The notes: generated by a model not told the origin, from the letters alone. A DNA stretch of 64,000 nt from JAXLXE01 sp046328115 (GCA_046328115.1 JAXLXE010000003.1:62001-126000); one strand, 5' to 3'; shown: positions 17,165-27,036, counted from the first letter of the stretch. Numbers and translations: made by a program.

Positions 17165-18432
17165 GAACGAACCGGTACCGGCTCTGGCTGCAGCGCCTCC
17201 ACAGGTGCCGGGAGAAGCTGAATAGTCCACGAGTGCCGCCAGCCATCGCCCATGCGCACCAGGAGCTGCAGTACGCACAGGCCCAGCACCGCGATCACGG
17301 CCAGCAGCGCAAACCCAGACCCAAATGAGCCGCTAGCCTGCTTCACGTTCCCCAGTAGCAGCGGCAGCAGGAATCCGCCCAGGCCCCCCACGGCGCCCAC
17401 CACGCCCGTCGCCACGCCAATCTCCGCGCGGAATCGCCGCGGCACAAGCTGAAAGACCGCCCCATTTCCCAGACCCAGGCAGGCCATCCCCAGTACCAGC
17501 GCGCCCACCATGATCGAGAGCACCGGAAGCGTCGAAGCGAACCCGTACACCGCGGCGATGCCCACAAGCAGGAACGTCAACAGACGTGAGCCGCCCACCT
17601 TGTCCGCCACGTAGCCGCCGATTGGCCTGATGCCGCTGCCAACAAACGCGGCCAGCGCCGTGAGCGAGCCCGCCATCGTGGGCGTGACCGCGTATTGATC
17701 CCGGAGGAACAGCGGCAGAAAGCTGCCCAGCCCCACGTAGCCGCCGAAGGTGATGCTGTAGAGCAAGCAGAACCACCACATGTCACGGTGCTTGAGCGAC
17801 TGCAGGTACCGGCTCAGCGGCTGCCCCATGGTCCTGGCGGGGCTCTCGCGGGCCATCAGCCAGAACGCCACGAGCACCAGCCCCAGCGGGATCATGGCCA
17901 GACCCAGCACGTTGTGCCAGCCAACGCGATCTGCCAGAGCCGGTGCAATCAGGTTCGCGATCGCCGTGCCACTGTTCCCAGCCGCGGCCACGCCCATGGC
18001 CAGACCCTGCCGCTCCGGCGGGTACCACCGGCTGGCCAGTGGCAGCGCCACGGCAAACGAGGCGCCCGCCACACCCAGCATCAGGCCAATCGCGATCAAT
18101 GAAGGCAGATCTCCGCCGGCCTGCCACCCGTAGGTGAGCGGGAGGAACAGGAACGCCAGCAGGCCCATGCCCACCTTCTTGGCGCCGATCCGGTCTCCCA
18201 GCAAGCCCAGCGGAACGCGAAACAGTGAGCCGCTGAGGATCGGGATGGCCACCATCAGGCCCTTTTCCGACGCGTTCAATCCGGCGCTCTCCGCTATGTA
18301 AATGCCCAACGCACCCAGCAGCACCCACAGCATGAAGCTGTAGTCAAAGTGCAGAAAGCTCGCGAGCAGTGTGGGCAGGTGTCCGTTGGGCGCGTGACTG
18401 TCTGGTTCAGTACGCGCGGCGACGGTCGCCAT
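17161..18432 (-). CDS. narK: nitrate/nitrite transporter, MFS family
   Basis: A 423-aa polytopic membrane protein. The NarK/NasA-type signature is seen in FRVPLGLLGDRIGAKKVG in the first half and GIRPIGGYVADKVGGSRLL in the second, with about 12 hydrophobic segments. It imports nitrate for the reductases encoded downstream. AGGAGG lies 5 nt before the ATG. It is the second gene of the operon, starting 10 nt after the Rieske gene. Confidence 0.9.
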   Translation of the reverse strand: MATVAARTEPDSHAPNGHLPTLLASFLHFDYSFMLWVLLGALGIYIAESAGLNASEKGLMVAIPILSGSLFRVPLGLLGDRIGAKKVGMGLLAFLFLPLTYGWQAGGDLPSLIAIGLMLGVAGASFAVALPLASRWYPPERQGLAMGVAAAGNSGTAIANLIAPALADRVGWHNVLGLAMIPLGLVLVAFWLMARESPARTMGQPLSRYLQSLKHRDMWWFCLLYSITFGGYVGLGSFLPLFLRDQYAVTPTMAGSLTALAAFVGSGIRPIGGYVADKVGGSRLLTFLLVGIAAVYGFASTLPVLSIMVGALVLGMACLGLGNGAVFQLVPRRFRAEIGVATGVVGAVGGLGGFLLPLLLGNVKQASGSFGSGFALLAVIAVLGLCVLQLLVRMGDGWRHSWTIQLLPAPVEALQPEPVPVRS

Positions 18433-18442
18433 GGGTCTCCTC

Positions 18443-18748
18443 CTAGCTTGCCTGACTCAGCTCGCCGGCCGTCTCGGCCAGCGTGGCAATGGTCTCCGCG
18501 CCCTCAGGCGCGGCTCGGAGGCATAGCCCAAGCAGTCGGGCCGGTCCCTGGCCCGCGCCGGTCTTCGCGTCGTAGCGGTAGCGATGCCACGGGCAGACAA
18601 CGTTGCCGCCCTCCACTCGTCCTTGCTCCAGCGGCGCGCCCATGTGCGGGCACGTCGCGGCGTATCGCCGCACGCCGTCCGAAAGCTCCACGTCAATCGC
18701 GGAGGGCCTGGCCGCGGAGCCCACGGGGGGTGCCGAATGATCGATCAC
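18443..18748 (-). CDS. Rieske 2Fe-2S protein, NirD/NasE-like
   Basis: About 101 aa. The two Rieske ligand boxes are CPHMGAPL and CPWHRYRYD, giving the Cys-x-His and Cys-x2-His ligands of a 2Fe-2S cluster. The GTG at 18748 has AAAGGAG upstream, so I use it rather than a longer in-frame start. As the first gene of the nitrate operon it is likely an electron carrier or small subunit for nitrate or nitrite reduction. Which reductase it serves is not visible from sequence. Confidence 0.83.
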   Translation of the reverse strand: MIDHSAPPVGSAARPSAIDVELSDGVRRYAATCPHMGAPLEQGRVEGGNVVCPWHRYRYDAKTGAGQGPARLLGLCLRAAPEGAETIATLAETAGELSQAS

Positions 18749-18870
18749 GCGGATGGCTCCTTTCGTCTCACATCCTAGGACCCGGTTCGCACCAGCACAT
18801 CGGGCACGGCGACCGGGCCTGGAGACCATCCAATTGGGCGCGGCGCCCAGTTTCTCCTGGGAGCCTCGTG

Positions 18871-20457
18871 TCAGGGACGCAGGTCCAGCAGATCGCGGAC
18901 GCGCAGGGCAACCTCCAACGATAGCCGCGTCTCCGGCTCGTCCGGATCGGTCCCCGTCACGTCACGGATGCGCTGGAGCCGGTACATCAGCGAGTTTCGA
19001 TGCAAGTGCAGCGCCCTGGCGGTCAGCGTGGGGCTGCCCCGGGCCGCGTAGTACGCCCGCAGCGTGCCCACCAGGTCCGTGTTGTTCTCCCCGTCGTACG
19101 CCTCCAGGGCGCCGAGCTGCACCACGCGGAACCCCTCCAGCGCGTCGGTGCCCACCAGCGGAGCCAGCAGACGGTGGATCCCCAGGTCGGCTATGTGCAC
19201 GGCGCCGCCCCGACCAGGCATCCGCCTCCCCAGTGAAAGCGCCTGCTCAGCCTCCGCCAACCCCACACGGAACGCCGCCGGAGACGCACCGGCGTGGCCG
19301 ACACCCACGCAGGGACTCCCCGCACCTCGCCCAAGCTCCCGGCTCAGCTCCTCCGCCAGGCTCCGCATGCGCACATCAGCCACCGAGCCCCCACCTCCGC
19401 CCTCCGGCAACGGGACCAGCAGCAACACCGCGTCGTCGCCCCCGCTGACCAGGGCACGCGACTCCGGCGCCACCCGCGCCAGCGCTGACGTGACCACGCC
19501 CACGTCAGCAGCGTCAACGGCTAGCGGCACGTGCAGACGGTCCAAGGCGTGACCCAGCCTTGCAGCGCGTTCCACAATCGCGGCATCGGGCGTGCCGCCC
19601 GCGCGGATCTCCGCCAGAAGCTCTAGTCGTAGCTGGTCCGCCGCGTCGATGGCCGCCCGCTCCCGCGCCAGCGCAATCGCGCAGGCGCTGGCGCCGCGTG
19701 AGACCGCCAGCACATCTGCCTCACGCGGCACGTCGGTCGCCCACAGCGCCAGCACGCCACCCAGTCGACCGCCGTGCACCAGAGGCGAGACCAGCAGCGC
19801 GCCGCCGCTTTCACCCAGCGCGATCGTGTGCACCGGCGGCTCGGCGGGAATCCGCCCCACCGCCCGCGACCAATCGGAAACCACGGAAGAGGCCCGCGCC
19901 AGCCCGTTCACCAGCCCGCACGTCGCGTCAGCCCGCGGCCGCAGCCGCGCATCCGCGATCAGGCACGGCCGCGAGGTTAGATCGCGCAGCCGCCCCAAGA
20001 TTGCGTCCAGGCTGGCACCGTCCAGCGCCAGGCGCGTCAGGTCCGCGTGCAGCCGGTGCGCGGCGTTGTGGGCGTCATACCGTCGCTCCGTGAGGAAGCG
20101 GTTCACCGCGGCCTCCACGTCACGCAGTGAGAGACCCGCGGGCAGCTCGATCAGCGGCATCCCGGCCCGCGCCGCCGCCTCCTCCGCCGCCGCGTCGCAC
20201 GGGCCTACGAACCCCACCGCCGCCACGCCGGCCTCCGCCAGACGTTCCAGGGCCCGGTCCACCCGCTCATTGGTCGCCGAGGGCAGCCCCGTCAGGCTGA
20301 CCAGCGCAAGCTCGCCCCCACGCAGCACCGCCACACCTGGCCCCTTGAGCCGCACAGTCGTGGCCCACGTCACGTCGCGGCTCAGGTGGGCCGCGCCAGC
20401 TCGAACTACCGAGCCGGCGGGTAAACCCTCTGCGCAGATCTCGGCAACGGTCGGCAC
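18871..20457 (-). CDS. PucR-family transcription regulator
   Basis: A 528-aa regulator. The N-terminal purine-catabolism-type domain (MPTVAEICAEGLPAGSVVRAG) is followed by a GAF-like middle and the C-terminal PucR helix-turn-helix, LTARALHLHRNSLMYRLQRI. It sits 120 bp upstream of the nitrate operon on the same strand and may control it, since PucR-type proteins respond to nitrogen status. That link is inference from position. Confidence 0.83.
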   Translation of the reverse strand: MPTVAEICAEGLPAGSVVRAGAAHLSRDVTWATTVRLKGPGVAVLRGGELALVSLTGLPSATNERVDRALERLAEAGVAAVGFVGPCDAAAEEAAARAGMPLIELPAGLSLRDVEAAVNRFLTERRYDAHNAAHRLHADLTRLALDGASLDAILGRLRDLTSRPCLIADARLRPRADATCGLVNGLARASSVVSDWSRAVGRIPAEPPVHTIALGESGGALLVSPLVHGGRLGGVLALWATDVPREADVLAVSRGASACAIALARERAAIDAADQLRLELLAEIRAGGTPDAAIVERAARLGHALDRLHVPLAVDAADVGVVTSALARVAPESRALVSGGDDAVLLLVPLPEGGGGGSVADVRMRSLAEELSRELGRGAGSPCVGVGHAGASPAAFRVGLAEAEQALSLGRRMPGRGGAVHIADLGIHRLLAPLVGTDALEGFRVVQLGALEAYDGENNTDLVGTLRAYYAARGSPTLTARALHLHRNSLMYRLQRIRDVTGTDPDEPETRLSLEVALRVRDLLDLRP

Positions 20458-20734
20458 GCCACCCCTCTCACCCCCGGTAGCGGCCTTCTAGCTGCCACCG
20501 GGAATCACCCCATGGCAGTCCTCGCCAGGCTGGAACGGAGGCGATCCAGCGCGCTCCGCCCTCTTACAGTAACGCGGCCCCGCCTCGGGACCATTCGTGC
20601 GAGACGCCCGAACATTTCCCATCGCGCTTGGGCAATCCGCCCACCCGGACCGCGTAGCGCTGCGCGCGCACCGCCTCCACGCTCCTACGGGGCACGGGTT
20701 TCGGCCCCGCCGCTGAGGACCGTCCCGGTGCGGT

Positions 20735-21694
20735 GTGCCACCGCTGACGCGGTACAGTCTGAGACGACACACTCATGCAACACACTGGGGCAGCGCTCTG
20801 GACTCCCTGGCCGGACTGACCCGCGCGTGCAACCTCGGGGATTTCGGAGATCCCAAGATCCGCGCCGCCATTCGCGATGTGTTCGCCCACGAGATCGAGC
20901 GGTTCGGTCACTCCTTCCCCCATGGCTGCGAATACCGCAAGCACTGGGAGGTCGCTCTCGCCGCGCTGACAATGCGACGCGGCGGCGTGCTCCGGTCTGA
21001 CGCCACCGTGCTCGGCGTTGGCGCGGGTAACGAGCCCACCGCCTTCTGGCTGACGAATCACGTTGCGCGCGTATTCGCCACCGACCTGTACGCCAGCCAC
21101 AGCGGCTGGCAGGAATCCGCCAGCGCCACCATGCTAACCAACCCTGGGCGGTTCTGGCCGGGTCCCTGGAATGCGCGACGCCTGGTAGCGCAGCACATGA
21201 ACGCCCTGGATCTCCAGTACGAGGATGAATCGTTCCACGCGATCTTCTCCTCCAGCTCGATCGAGCACTTCGGCACGCCTGCGGACGTCCGCAGGGCGCT
21301 GGCGGAGATGTACCGCGTGCTCGCCCCCGGCGGCGTACTCTCGATATCCACCGAGCTCCGGTTGGCGGGCCCTCCGCCGGGCGTGCCAGGAATCTTGATG
21401 TTCAGCCAGTCAGAGCTGAGTGACATCTTCACCGACGGTCTGGACTGGGATCCTGACCCATCGTGGGATCTCGCGATCTCGTCGGAGACCCTGGCTACCC
21501 AGCAGGAGTTCCACGAGGCCGCCGCGGACGTATCCCGCCATGGCGCGCTCTACTACCACCGCCTCTCCTGGTCGCGTTATCCCCACATCGTCTTGCGGCT
21601 GGGCGAACGCCTGTTCACCAGCATTCACCTCGCGCTGCGCAAGCCGGCCACCGCCGCATCCAGCCCCTGCCGCGCCCCAACGGCCGCCGAGTAG
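20735..21694 (+). CDS. SAM-dependent methyltransferase, type 11-like
   Basis: A 319-aa protein. VLGVGAGNEPTAFWL is a variant motif I, VFATDLYASHSGW holds the acidic residue of strand 2, and EDESFHAIFSSSSIEHFG with MYRVLAPGGVLSISTEL gives the later methyltransferase motifs. Proteins of this shape often modify sugars or lipids of the cell surface, but the substrate is unknown. The GTG start at 20735 is not well supported: a TACAGT hexamer lies inside the first codons, so a downstream start is possible. Confidence 0.75.
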   Translation: MPPLTRYSLRRHTHATHWGSALDSLAGLTRACNLGDFGDPKIRAAIRDVFAHEIERFGHSFPHGCEYRKHWEVALAALTMRRGGVLRSDATVLGVGAGNEPTAFWLTNHVARVFATDLYASHSGWQESASATMLTNPGRFWPGPWNARRLVAQHMNALDLQYEDESFHAIFSSSSIEHFGTPADVRRALAEMYRVLAPGGVLSISTELRLAGPPPGVPGILMFSQSELSDIFTDGLDWDPDPSWDLAISSETLATQQEFHEAAADVSRHGALYYHRLSWSRYPHIVLRLGERLFTSIHLALRKPATAASSPCRAPTAAE

Positions 21695-21790
21695 CGAGCC
21701 CGCGACAGGCTCCACTACCATGATCCAGGATAGCCACCATCCACGCCTGCCGGCGCTCGGCCTGTGCGGGCAATCCACTGGGAGGACCGT

Positions 21791-22771
21791 ATGGCGATCG
21801 CCGTGACCGCCCCAGCCCTCACCACGGAACAGATGCTGCAGATGTACCGACTGATGCAGGAGATCCGTGATTTCGACACCCGCGCGTACGAACTCTATCG
21901 GGAAGGGGTGATGCGCGGCACCACCCACGCCTACGTGGGCCAGGAAGCAGTGGGCGTTGGCGTCTGCGCCGCGCTGCGGCCAGATGACACCATCACCAGC
22001 ACGCACCGCGGCCACGGCCACTGCATTGCCAAGGGCGGCGACGTCAACCAGATGATGGCTGAGCTCCTGGGCCGCGAGACCGGCTACTGCCATGGCAAGG
22101 GCGGCAGCATGCACATCGCGGATGTGGACAAAGGCATCCTCGGCGCCAATGGCATCGTCGGCGGCGGCATGGGCATCGCCACGGGGTCAGCCCTCTCGGC
22201 CAAGGTCCTGGGCACGGACCGCGTCAGCGTCTGCTTCTTCGGCGATGGCGCGCTCAACCAGGGCGTCCTCCACGAGGCACTCAACCTCTCCGCCATCTGG
22301 AAGCTCCCCGCCATCTTCGTGTGTGAGAACAACCAGTTCGCCATGTCCTCGCGGGCGGAGAAGTTCACCTCCGTGCCAGATCCGTCCGTGCGCGCCGTGG
22401 CCTATGGTATCCCTGGCGTAAACGTAGATGGCATGGACATCCTGGCCGTCCACCGCGCCACGATGGACGCCGTTGCCAGAGCCCGCCGCGGCGATGGGCC
22501 CAGCTTCATCGTGGCCACCACGTACCGATTCCTGGGTCACCACGTCGGCGACCCCCTCAACTACCGCGACCGGTCAGAAGTCGACCCGTGGCGCGAGCGC
22601 GACCCCATCGAGCGATTCCGCAACTACATGGTGGACAACGGCATCGCCACCGAGGAGAAGCTGGATCAGATCAAGGCGGAGGTCGCCCAGGCGGTGGACC
22701 ATGCGTCTGACTTCGCCAAAGGCTCGGCAGAGCCGGATCCATCCATCCTCATGGAAGACATCTACGCCTAG
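21791..22771 (+). CDS. pdhA: pyruvate/acetoin-type dehydrogenase E1, alpha subunit
   Basis: A 326-aa thiamine-diphosphate enzyme subunit. It carries the ThDP motif from GDGALNQGVLHEALN to FVCENNQFAMS and the phosphorylation-loop region TYRFLGHHVGDPLNYR. With the beta subunit it decarboxylates a 2-oxo acid and passes the acyl group to an E2. GGGAGG lies 5 nt before the ATG at 21791; an upstream in-frame start is less likely. No E2 or E3 gene is in the window, so pyruvate and acetoin cannot be told apart by context. Confidence 0.88.
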   Translation: MAIAVTAPALTTEQMLQMYRLMQEIRDFDTRAYELYREGVMRGTTHAYVGQEAVGVGVCAALRPDDTITSTHRGHGHCIAKGGDVNQMMAELLGRETGYCHGKGGSMHIADVDKGILGANGIVGGGMGIATGSALSAKVLGTDRVSVCFFGDGALNQGVLHEALNLSAIWKLPAIFVCENNQFAMSSRAEKFTSVPDPSVRAVAYGIPGVNVDGMDILAVHRATMDAVARARRGDGPSFIVATTYRFLGHHVGDPLNYRDRSEVDPWRERDPIERFRNYMVDNGIATEEKLDQIKAEVAQAVDHASDFAKGSAEPDPSILMEDIYA

Positions 22772-22795
22772 CTGACTCTCGCGGAGAAGAACATC

Positions 22796-23803
22796 ATGGC
22801 AGTTGCAGCGGCACCCGAAACCGATACTCGGGTGATGACCTACAGCGAGGCGCTCAACGAAGCGTTGCGCGAGGAGATGCGGCGCGACCCCACCGTGTTC
22901 GTCATGGGTGAGGATGTCGCGATCTGGGGTGGCGGTGGCGTCTTCGGCGTCACCAAGGGGCTCGTGGACGAGTTTGGCCCAGAGCGTGTCCGTGATACCC
23001 CCATCTCGGAGGAGATCATCGCCGCCGCCGCCGTGGGCGCGGCGGCCACCGGCACTCGGCCGGTGGCGGAGATCATGTACGTGGACTTCATCGGGCTCTC
23101 CATGGAGCCCATCGTCAACCAGGCCGCCAAAATGCGTTACATGTTCGGCGGCAAGATCAACATGCCCCTGGTCATCCGGGCCCAGGAAGGCGCCGGCCGC
23201 GGCAACGCCGCCCAGCATAGCCAGTCGCTCGAGGCCTGGTTCGCTCACATCCCCGGCCTCAAGGTCGTCGTCCCGTCCACGCCGGCAGACGCCAAGGGCC
23301 TGCTCAAGACCGCGATCCGCGACGACAACCCCGTCATCTTCCTGGAGCACAAGGTGCTCTACTTCAGCAAGGGTTACGTGCCAGAGGGTGACTACACCAT
23401 CCCCTTCGGCGTGGCGGATGTGAAGCGCCAGGGCTCAGACGTCACTGTGGTCGGCATCCACACCCAGGTCCAGGAGGCGATCACGGCGGCCGAGCAGCTA
23501 GAGAAGGACGGCATCAGCGTCGAGGTCATCGACCCACGGACCGTCTCGCCGCTGGACATAGACACCATCGTCGCCTCAGTTAAGAAGACCGGTCGCCTCG
23601 TCGTCAGCCACCAGGCCTGCGAGCAAGGCGGCATCGGCGGGGAGATCATCGCGCGCGTCGTGGACGCCGCGTTTGACTATCTGGATGCGCCTCCCCAGCG
23701 CGTCTGCGGCAAGAACGTGCCGCTGCCCTACGCCCAGTCGTTGGAGCGCGCCGCACTGCCGTACGCCGAAGACATCGTCGCCGCGATCAAGAAGATCGTC
23801 TAG
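22796..23803 (+). CDS. pdhB: pyruvate/acetoin-type dehydrogenase E1, beta subunit
   Basis: A 335-aa partner of the alpha subunit. It shows the beta-subunit signatures FVMGEDVAIWGGGGVFGVTK, DTPISEEIIAAAAVGAAATG, PLVIRAQEGAGRGNAAQHSQ and the C-terminal transketolase domain VEVIDPRTVSPLDIDTIV. It starts 24 nt after the alpha gene and is full length. A perfect palindrome follows the stop. Confidence 0.92.
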   Translation: MAVAAAPETDTRVMTYSEALNEALREEMRRDPTVFVMGEDVAIWGGGGVFGVTKGLVDEFGPERVRDTPISEEIIAAAAVGAAATGTRPVAEIMYVDFIGLSMEPIVNQAAKMRYMFGGKINMPLVIRAQEGAGRGNAAQHSQSLEAWFAHIPGLKVVVPSTPADAKGLLKTAIRDDNPVIFLEHKVLYFSKGYVPEGDYTIPFGVADVKRQGSDVTVVGIHTQVQEAITAAEQLEKDGISVEVIDPRTVSPLDIDTIVASVKKTGRLVVSHQACEQGGIGGEIIARVVDAAFDYLDAPPQRVCGKNVPLPYAQSLERAALPYAEDIVAAIKKIV

Positions 23804-23810
23804 CCGCGCT

Positions 23811-23838
23811 CGGGGAGGAGGCCGCGGCCTCCTCCCCG
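23811..23838 (+). terminator. palindromic terminator after pdhB
   Basis: Perfect 28-nt palindrome built from CGGGGAGGAGGCCG and its complement, 8 nt after the pdhB stop. No T-tract. Confidence 0.55.
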
Positions 23839-23856
23839 CCGCGCCCCTACCTCCAC

Positions 23857-24225
23857 ATGCAGATCTACTGGATCCTCACGCTCCTGTTCGGCATCGTCAT
23901 TGCGATCTTCGCCGTGCAGAACTCCACGCCCGTCACGGTGAGCTTCCTCTGGCTGTCCGTGGAGGGGGTGGCCGTCTCCGTCCTCATCCTCATCAGCGCC
24001 GCGCTAGGCGCGCTGCTCACCCTCACGTTCGGCGTCGGCCGAGAAGTCCGGCTGCGCTGGTCCCGCCGCGCCACCCGGCGTGAGAGCCAGGCCCGCGAAC
24101 GCCGCCTGTCCGAGCTCGAGGAGCAGATCCGCCAGCTAGAGCAGGAGAAAGCCGCCCTGCCGGCCCCAGCAGAGCCCTCGCCCGGCACGCCAGCTGGCCC
24201 AGCGGCCCCCGCCCAGAATCCCTAG
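23857..24225 (+). CDS. LapA-domain (DUF1049) membrane protein
   Basis: A 122-aa protein with two hydrophobic segments, IYWILTLLFGIVIAIFAVQN with TPVTVSFLWLSVEG and then VLILISAALGALLTLTFGVG, the LapA/DUF1049 pattern. A charged coiled coil (RRLSELEEQIRQLEQEK, about 85-101) and a Pro/Ala tail follow. LapA-type proteins help assemble cell-envelope components in other bacteria; the role here is unknown. It faces the VIT-type gene tail to tail, overlapping it by 4 nt. Confidence 0.75.
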   Translation: MQIYWILTLLFGIVIAIFAVQNSTPVTVSFLWLSVEGVAVSVLILISAALGALLTLTFGVGREVRLRWSRRATRRESQARERRLSELEEQIRQLEQEKAALPAPAEPSPGTPAGPAAPAQNP

Positions 24226-25379
24226 CCATTCACCGAGACGCCAATGAGGTGGCCCACTCCATAGGTCACCGCTGCCGCCAGCGCGCCGATGAACACCATC
24301 CGTGCACCGCTGTACAGCACCGTTCGCCCCGTGATTAGGGAGACCGCCGCGCCCACGCCGAACAGGGCCAGCGCGCTCAGCAGCACGCTCACACCAAACG
24401 CAAGCGAGCCCGTCAACAACGCGTAGGGCAGCACCGGCACAATCGCGCCAATAGCGAACGCCGCGAACGAAGAGATCGCCGCGCTCCACGGCGAGCCCAG
24501 CTCTGTGGGGTCCAGCCCCAGCTCCTCCCGTGCCAGTGTGTCCAACGCCGCGTCCTTATCCTTCATGATCGCGGCGGACAGTCGGTCCGCGTCCGCCTTC
24601 GGCACGCCCTTGGCCTGGTAGATCAGCGAGAGCTCCTGCGCCTCCTCCTCCGGGTTCTCCTCCAGCTCGTCCCGCTCCAGGTCAATCTGCCGCTCGAACA
24701 TCTCCACCTGCGAGCGGATGGAGACGTACTCGCCCGCCGCCATCGAGAACGCCCCCGCCATCAGTCCCGCCACACCCGCCAGGAGGATGAAGTTGTTGCC
24801 GGGGTCGGCTCCCGCCACGCCCATCACCAGGCTCAGGTTTGAGACCAGCCCGTCGTTTACGCCAAAAACCGCCGCCCGTAGCGCATTGCTGGAGTTGCCA
24901 CCGATCCGGTGCCAGCGCTCGCGCCCGGCAATGTCCTCCGCCGCGGACTCCGGCTCCCCATCGCGGATCGTCGGCGCGCCTCCGCGGCCCATCGCCGCCA
25001 CCACCCGCTCCAGCCGCTGCTCGTCCTCCAGCAGGTCCTGCGCGTCTGCGTGCTCCGCGTACATCGCCGCGTCGCCCCGCTCCAGCGCCGTCACGATCGG
25101 CGCCACGGCGGACGTCCCCACCACCCTGGCGAGCATCCCCAGTGCGCGCGATCTCCAGCTCGGGGTCCAGGTATCGTTCACCGGCTCGCCGGCTGCTCGG
25201 AGCTTCTCCGCCCACCGCTCGGCGTGGCGCTCCTCCGTCTCCACGAGCTGCTGCCAGATGGCCGCCCGTGCAGGCACCTTCTCCGCCCGCACCAATCCTT
25301 GATACAGACCTATGGCGTCGCGCTCGGCTGCCAGATGGGCCCGCCAGCGCTCCACCTCGTTCTTGTATCCCTTCGCCAT
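24222..25379 (-). CDS. VIT1/CCC1-family transporter with N-terminal ferritin-like domain
   Basis: About 385 aa. Residues 1-150 look like a rubrerythrin/ferritin-like helical bundle with E-x-x-H metal positions (LVETEERHAERWAEKL). The C-terminal half is a VIT1/CCC1 transporter: RAAVFGVNDGLVSNLSLVMG, AGAFSMAAGEYVSIRSQ, then several membrane helices. The family moves Fe2+ or Mn2+ across membranes, and the fused domain probably captures the metal. The ATG at 25379 has GGAGAG upstream; the longer in-frame start is not needed. Confidence 0.85.
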   Translation of the reverse strand: MAKGYKNEVERWRAHLAAERDAIGLYQGLVRAEKVPARAAIWQQLVETEERHAERWAEKLRAAGEPVNDTWTPSWRSRALGMLARVVGTSAVAPIVTALERGDAAMYAEHADAQDLLEDEQRLERVVAAMGRGGAPTIRDGEPESAAEDIAGRERWHRIGGNSSNALRAAVFGVNDGLVSNLSLVMGVAGADPGNNFILLAGVAGLMAGAFSMAAGEYVSIRSQVEMFERQIDLERDELEENPEEEAQELSLIYQAKGVPKADADRLSAAIMKDKDAALDTLAREELGLDPTELGSPWSAAISSFAAFAIGAIVPVLPYALLTGSLAFGVSVLLSALALFGVGAAVSLITGRTVLYSGARMVFIGALAAAVTYGVGHLIGVSVNG

Positions 25380-25653
25380 TGGCTCTCCGAAAAGCGGCAC
25401 GCCGCCTCTTGAGTGTAGTTCAATACTCACAACGGACCTACACAAGTCAAACTTACACGAGCGCTGGTGCCGGTATCAGCAACCAGTGTCCCCCAGGGCA
25501 TTCCCAGATGTCCTGCCTGGCCAGCGCGCTGCCAGCAGGCACCATCAGATCCACCAGATCCACCCGTTACCGTTGGATCGCGCGGCGGCGGTAATGGAGG
25601 CGCAAAAAGCGCTTTGCTAGACTGCCGTTGCTGTGTTGATCGTCGGAGACGCG

Positions 25654-27036
25654 GTGCGCGAGCCAACCAAGATCTGGGAAGCGGCCCTGGGCGAGCTTCG
25701 CCTCGTCATGAACAAGGCGAACTTCGATTCCTACCTGGCCGCCACCACCGCCACTGAGCTCGAAGGCGATGAGCTGATCGTCGCCGTCCAGAACCCGCTC
25801 GTCCGCGAGACGTTGGAGCAGCGTTTCCGCCCGGCCATCCACCGCGCCCTCTTCGACGTGCTCGGCAGACCCTGCCGCGTCCGCCTGGTAGCTGGCCGCC
25901 GTCCAGGGCGCGACGCCGCCAGTTACGGTATGTTCGGCATCCAGGAGGATCAGCGCGCGGCCGCGCCAGCCACTCCGCCCGAGCCGGCCGCTCGCCCCGC
26001 CGCCCCCCCTGAGCCGCCGCCCATGCGCGTGACCGGGCTCAACCCCCGCAACACCTTCGAGACCTTCGTGGTCGGCGCCGCAAACCGTCTGGCGCACGCC
26101 GCGTCGCAGGCCGTTGCGGACGCGCCCGGCCAGGCCTACAACCCGCTCTTCCTGTACGGCGGCGTCGGACTGGGGAAGACCCACCTCCTCCACGCCATTG
26201 GCCACCGTGTGCTCGAGAGCGGCAGCCAGGTCGTGTACGTCTCTTCCGAAAAGTTCACCAACGACCTGATCGAGGCCATCCGCTACCACCGCACGGACGA
26301 GTTCCGCGGCCGCTATCGCCGCGCCGGCGTCCTCATGATCGATGACATCCAGTTCATCGCGGACAAGGAGCGGACGCAGGAGGAGTTCTTCCACACGTTC
26401 AACGCCATCCACGAGTCCGGTGGCCAGATCGTCCTCACCAGCGACCGTACGCCCAAGGCCATCCCCACACTCGAAGACCGCCTCCGCTCCCGCTTCGAGA
26501 TGGGGCTCATCGCGGATGTCCAGCCGCCGGACTTCGAGACCAGGATCGCCATCCTGCAATCCAAGATCAACAGCCGCGCGGACGTGCCCGCGGACGTGCT
26601 CGAGATCATCGCCCACAAGGTGGAGAGCAACATCCGTGAGCTCGAAGGCTCGCTCAACCGCGTCCTCGCCTACGCCATGCTCCACGGCCGCACCGTCTCG
26701 GCAGACCTCGCCGCGGACGCGCTCGCGGACCTCACCGTCTCACCCCGCGTCCAGATCACGCCAGACGCCATCCTGAGCGCGGTCGTCCGCCACTACGGCG
26801 TGGATCTGGTAGATCTACGGGGCAAGTCCCGCCACCAGAAGATCGTCGCCCCCCGCCACGTCGCCATGTACCTGCTGCGCGAAGACACCCGTCTGTCCTT
26901 CCCGCAGATCGGCGCGCTGCTCGGCGGCCGCGACCACACCAGCGTGCTGCACGCATGCGACAAAATCGCGTCGGAGCTGCGCGCGGGCGGCCAGGCGCAT
27001 GAGGCCGTGAAGGCCGTCCGCGAGTCGCTGAGCTAG
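25654..27036 (+). CDS. dnaA: chromosomal replication initiator DnaA
   Basis: About 460 aa. Domain I has IWEAALGELRLVMNKANFDSYL; a short Pro/Ala linker follows; the AAA+ domain has Walker A GGVGLGKTHL and Walker B VLMIDDIQFIADKE; domain IV ends with the DnaA signature GRDHTSVLHACDKI. I chose the GTG at 25654 (CGGAG 6 nt upstream). A TTG at 25633, 10 nt after a TAGACT hexamer, would give a nearly leaderless alternative with seven more residues. The usual neighbour dnaN is absent and I saw no cluster of TTATCCACA boxes, so this may not be the origin. Confidence 0.93.
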   Translation: MREPTKIWEAALGELRLVMNKANFDSYLAATTATELEGDELIVAVQNPLVRETLEQRFRPAIHRALFDVLGRPCRVRLVAGRRPGRDAASYGMFGIQEDQRAAAPATPPEPAARPAAPPEPPPMRVTGLNPRNTFETFVVGAANRLAHAASQAVADAPGQAYNPLFLYGGVGLGKTHLLHAIGHRVLESGSQVVYVSSEKFTNDLIEAIRYHRTDEFRGRYRRAGVLMIDDIQFIADKERTQEEFFHTFNAIHESGGQIVLTSDRTPKAIPTLEDRLRSRFEMGLIADVQPPDFETRIAILQSKINSRADVPADVLEIIAHKVESNIRELEGSLNRVLAYAMLHGRTVSADLAADALADLTVSPRVQITPDAILSAVVRHYGVDLVDLRGKSRHQKIVAPRHVAMYLLREDTRLSFPQIGALLGGRDHTSVLHACDKIASELRAGGQAHEAVKAVRESLS

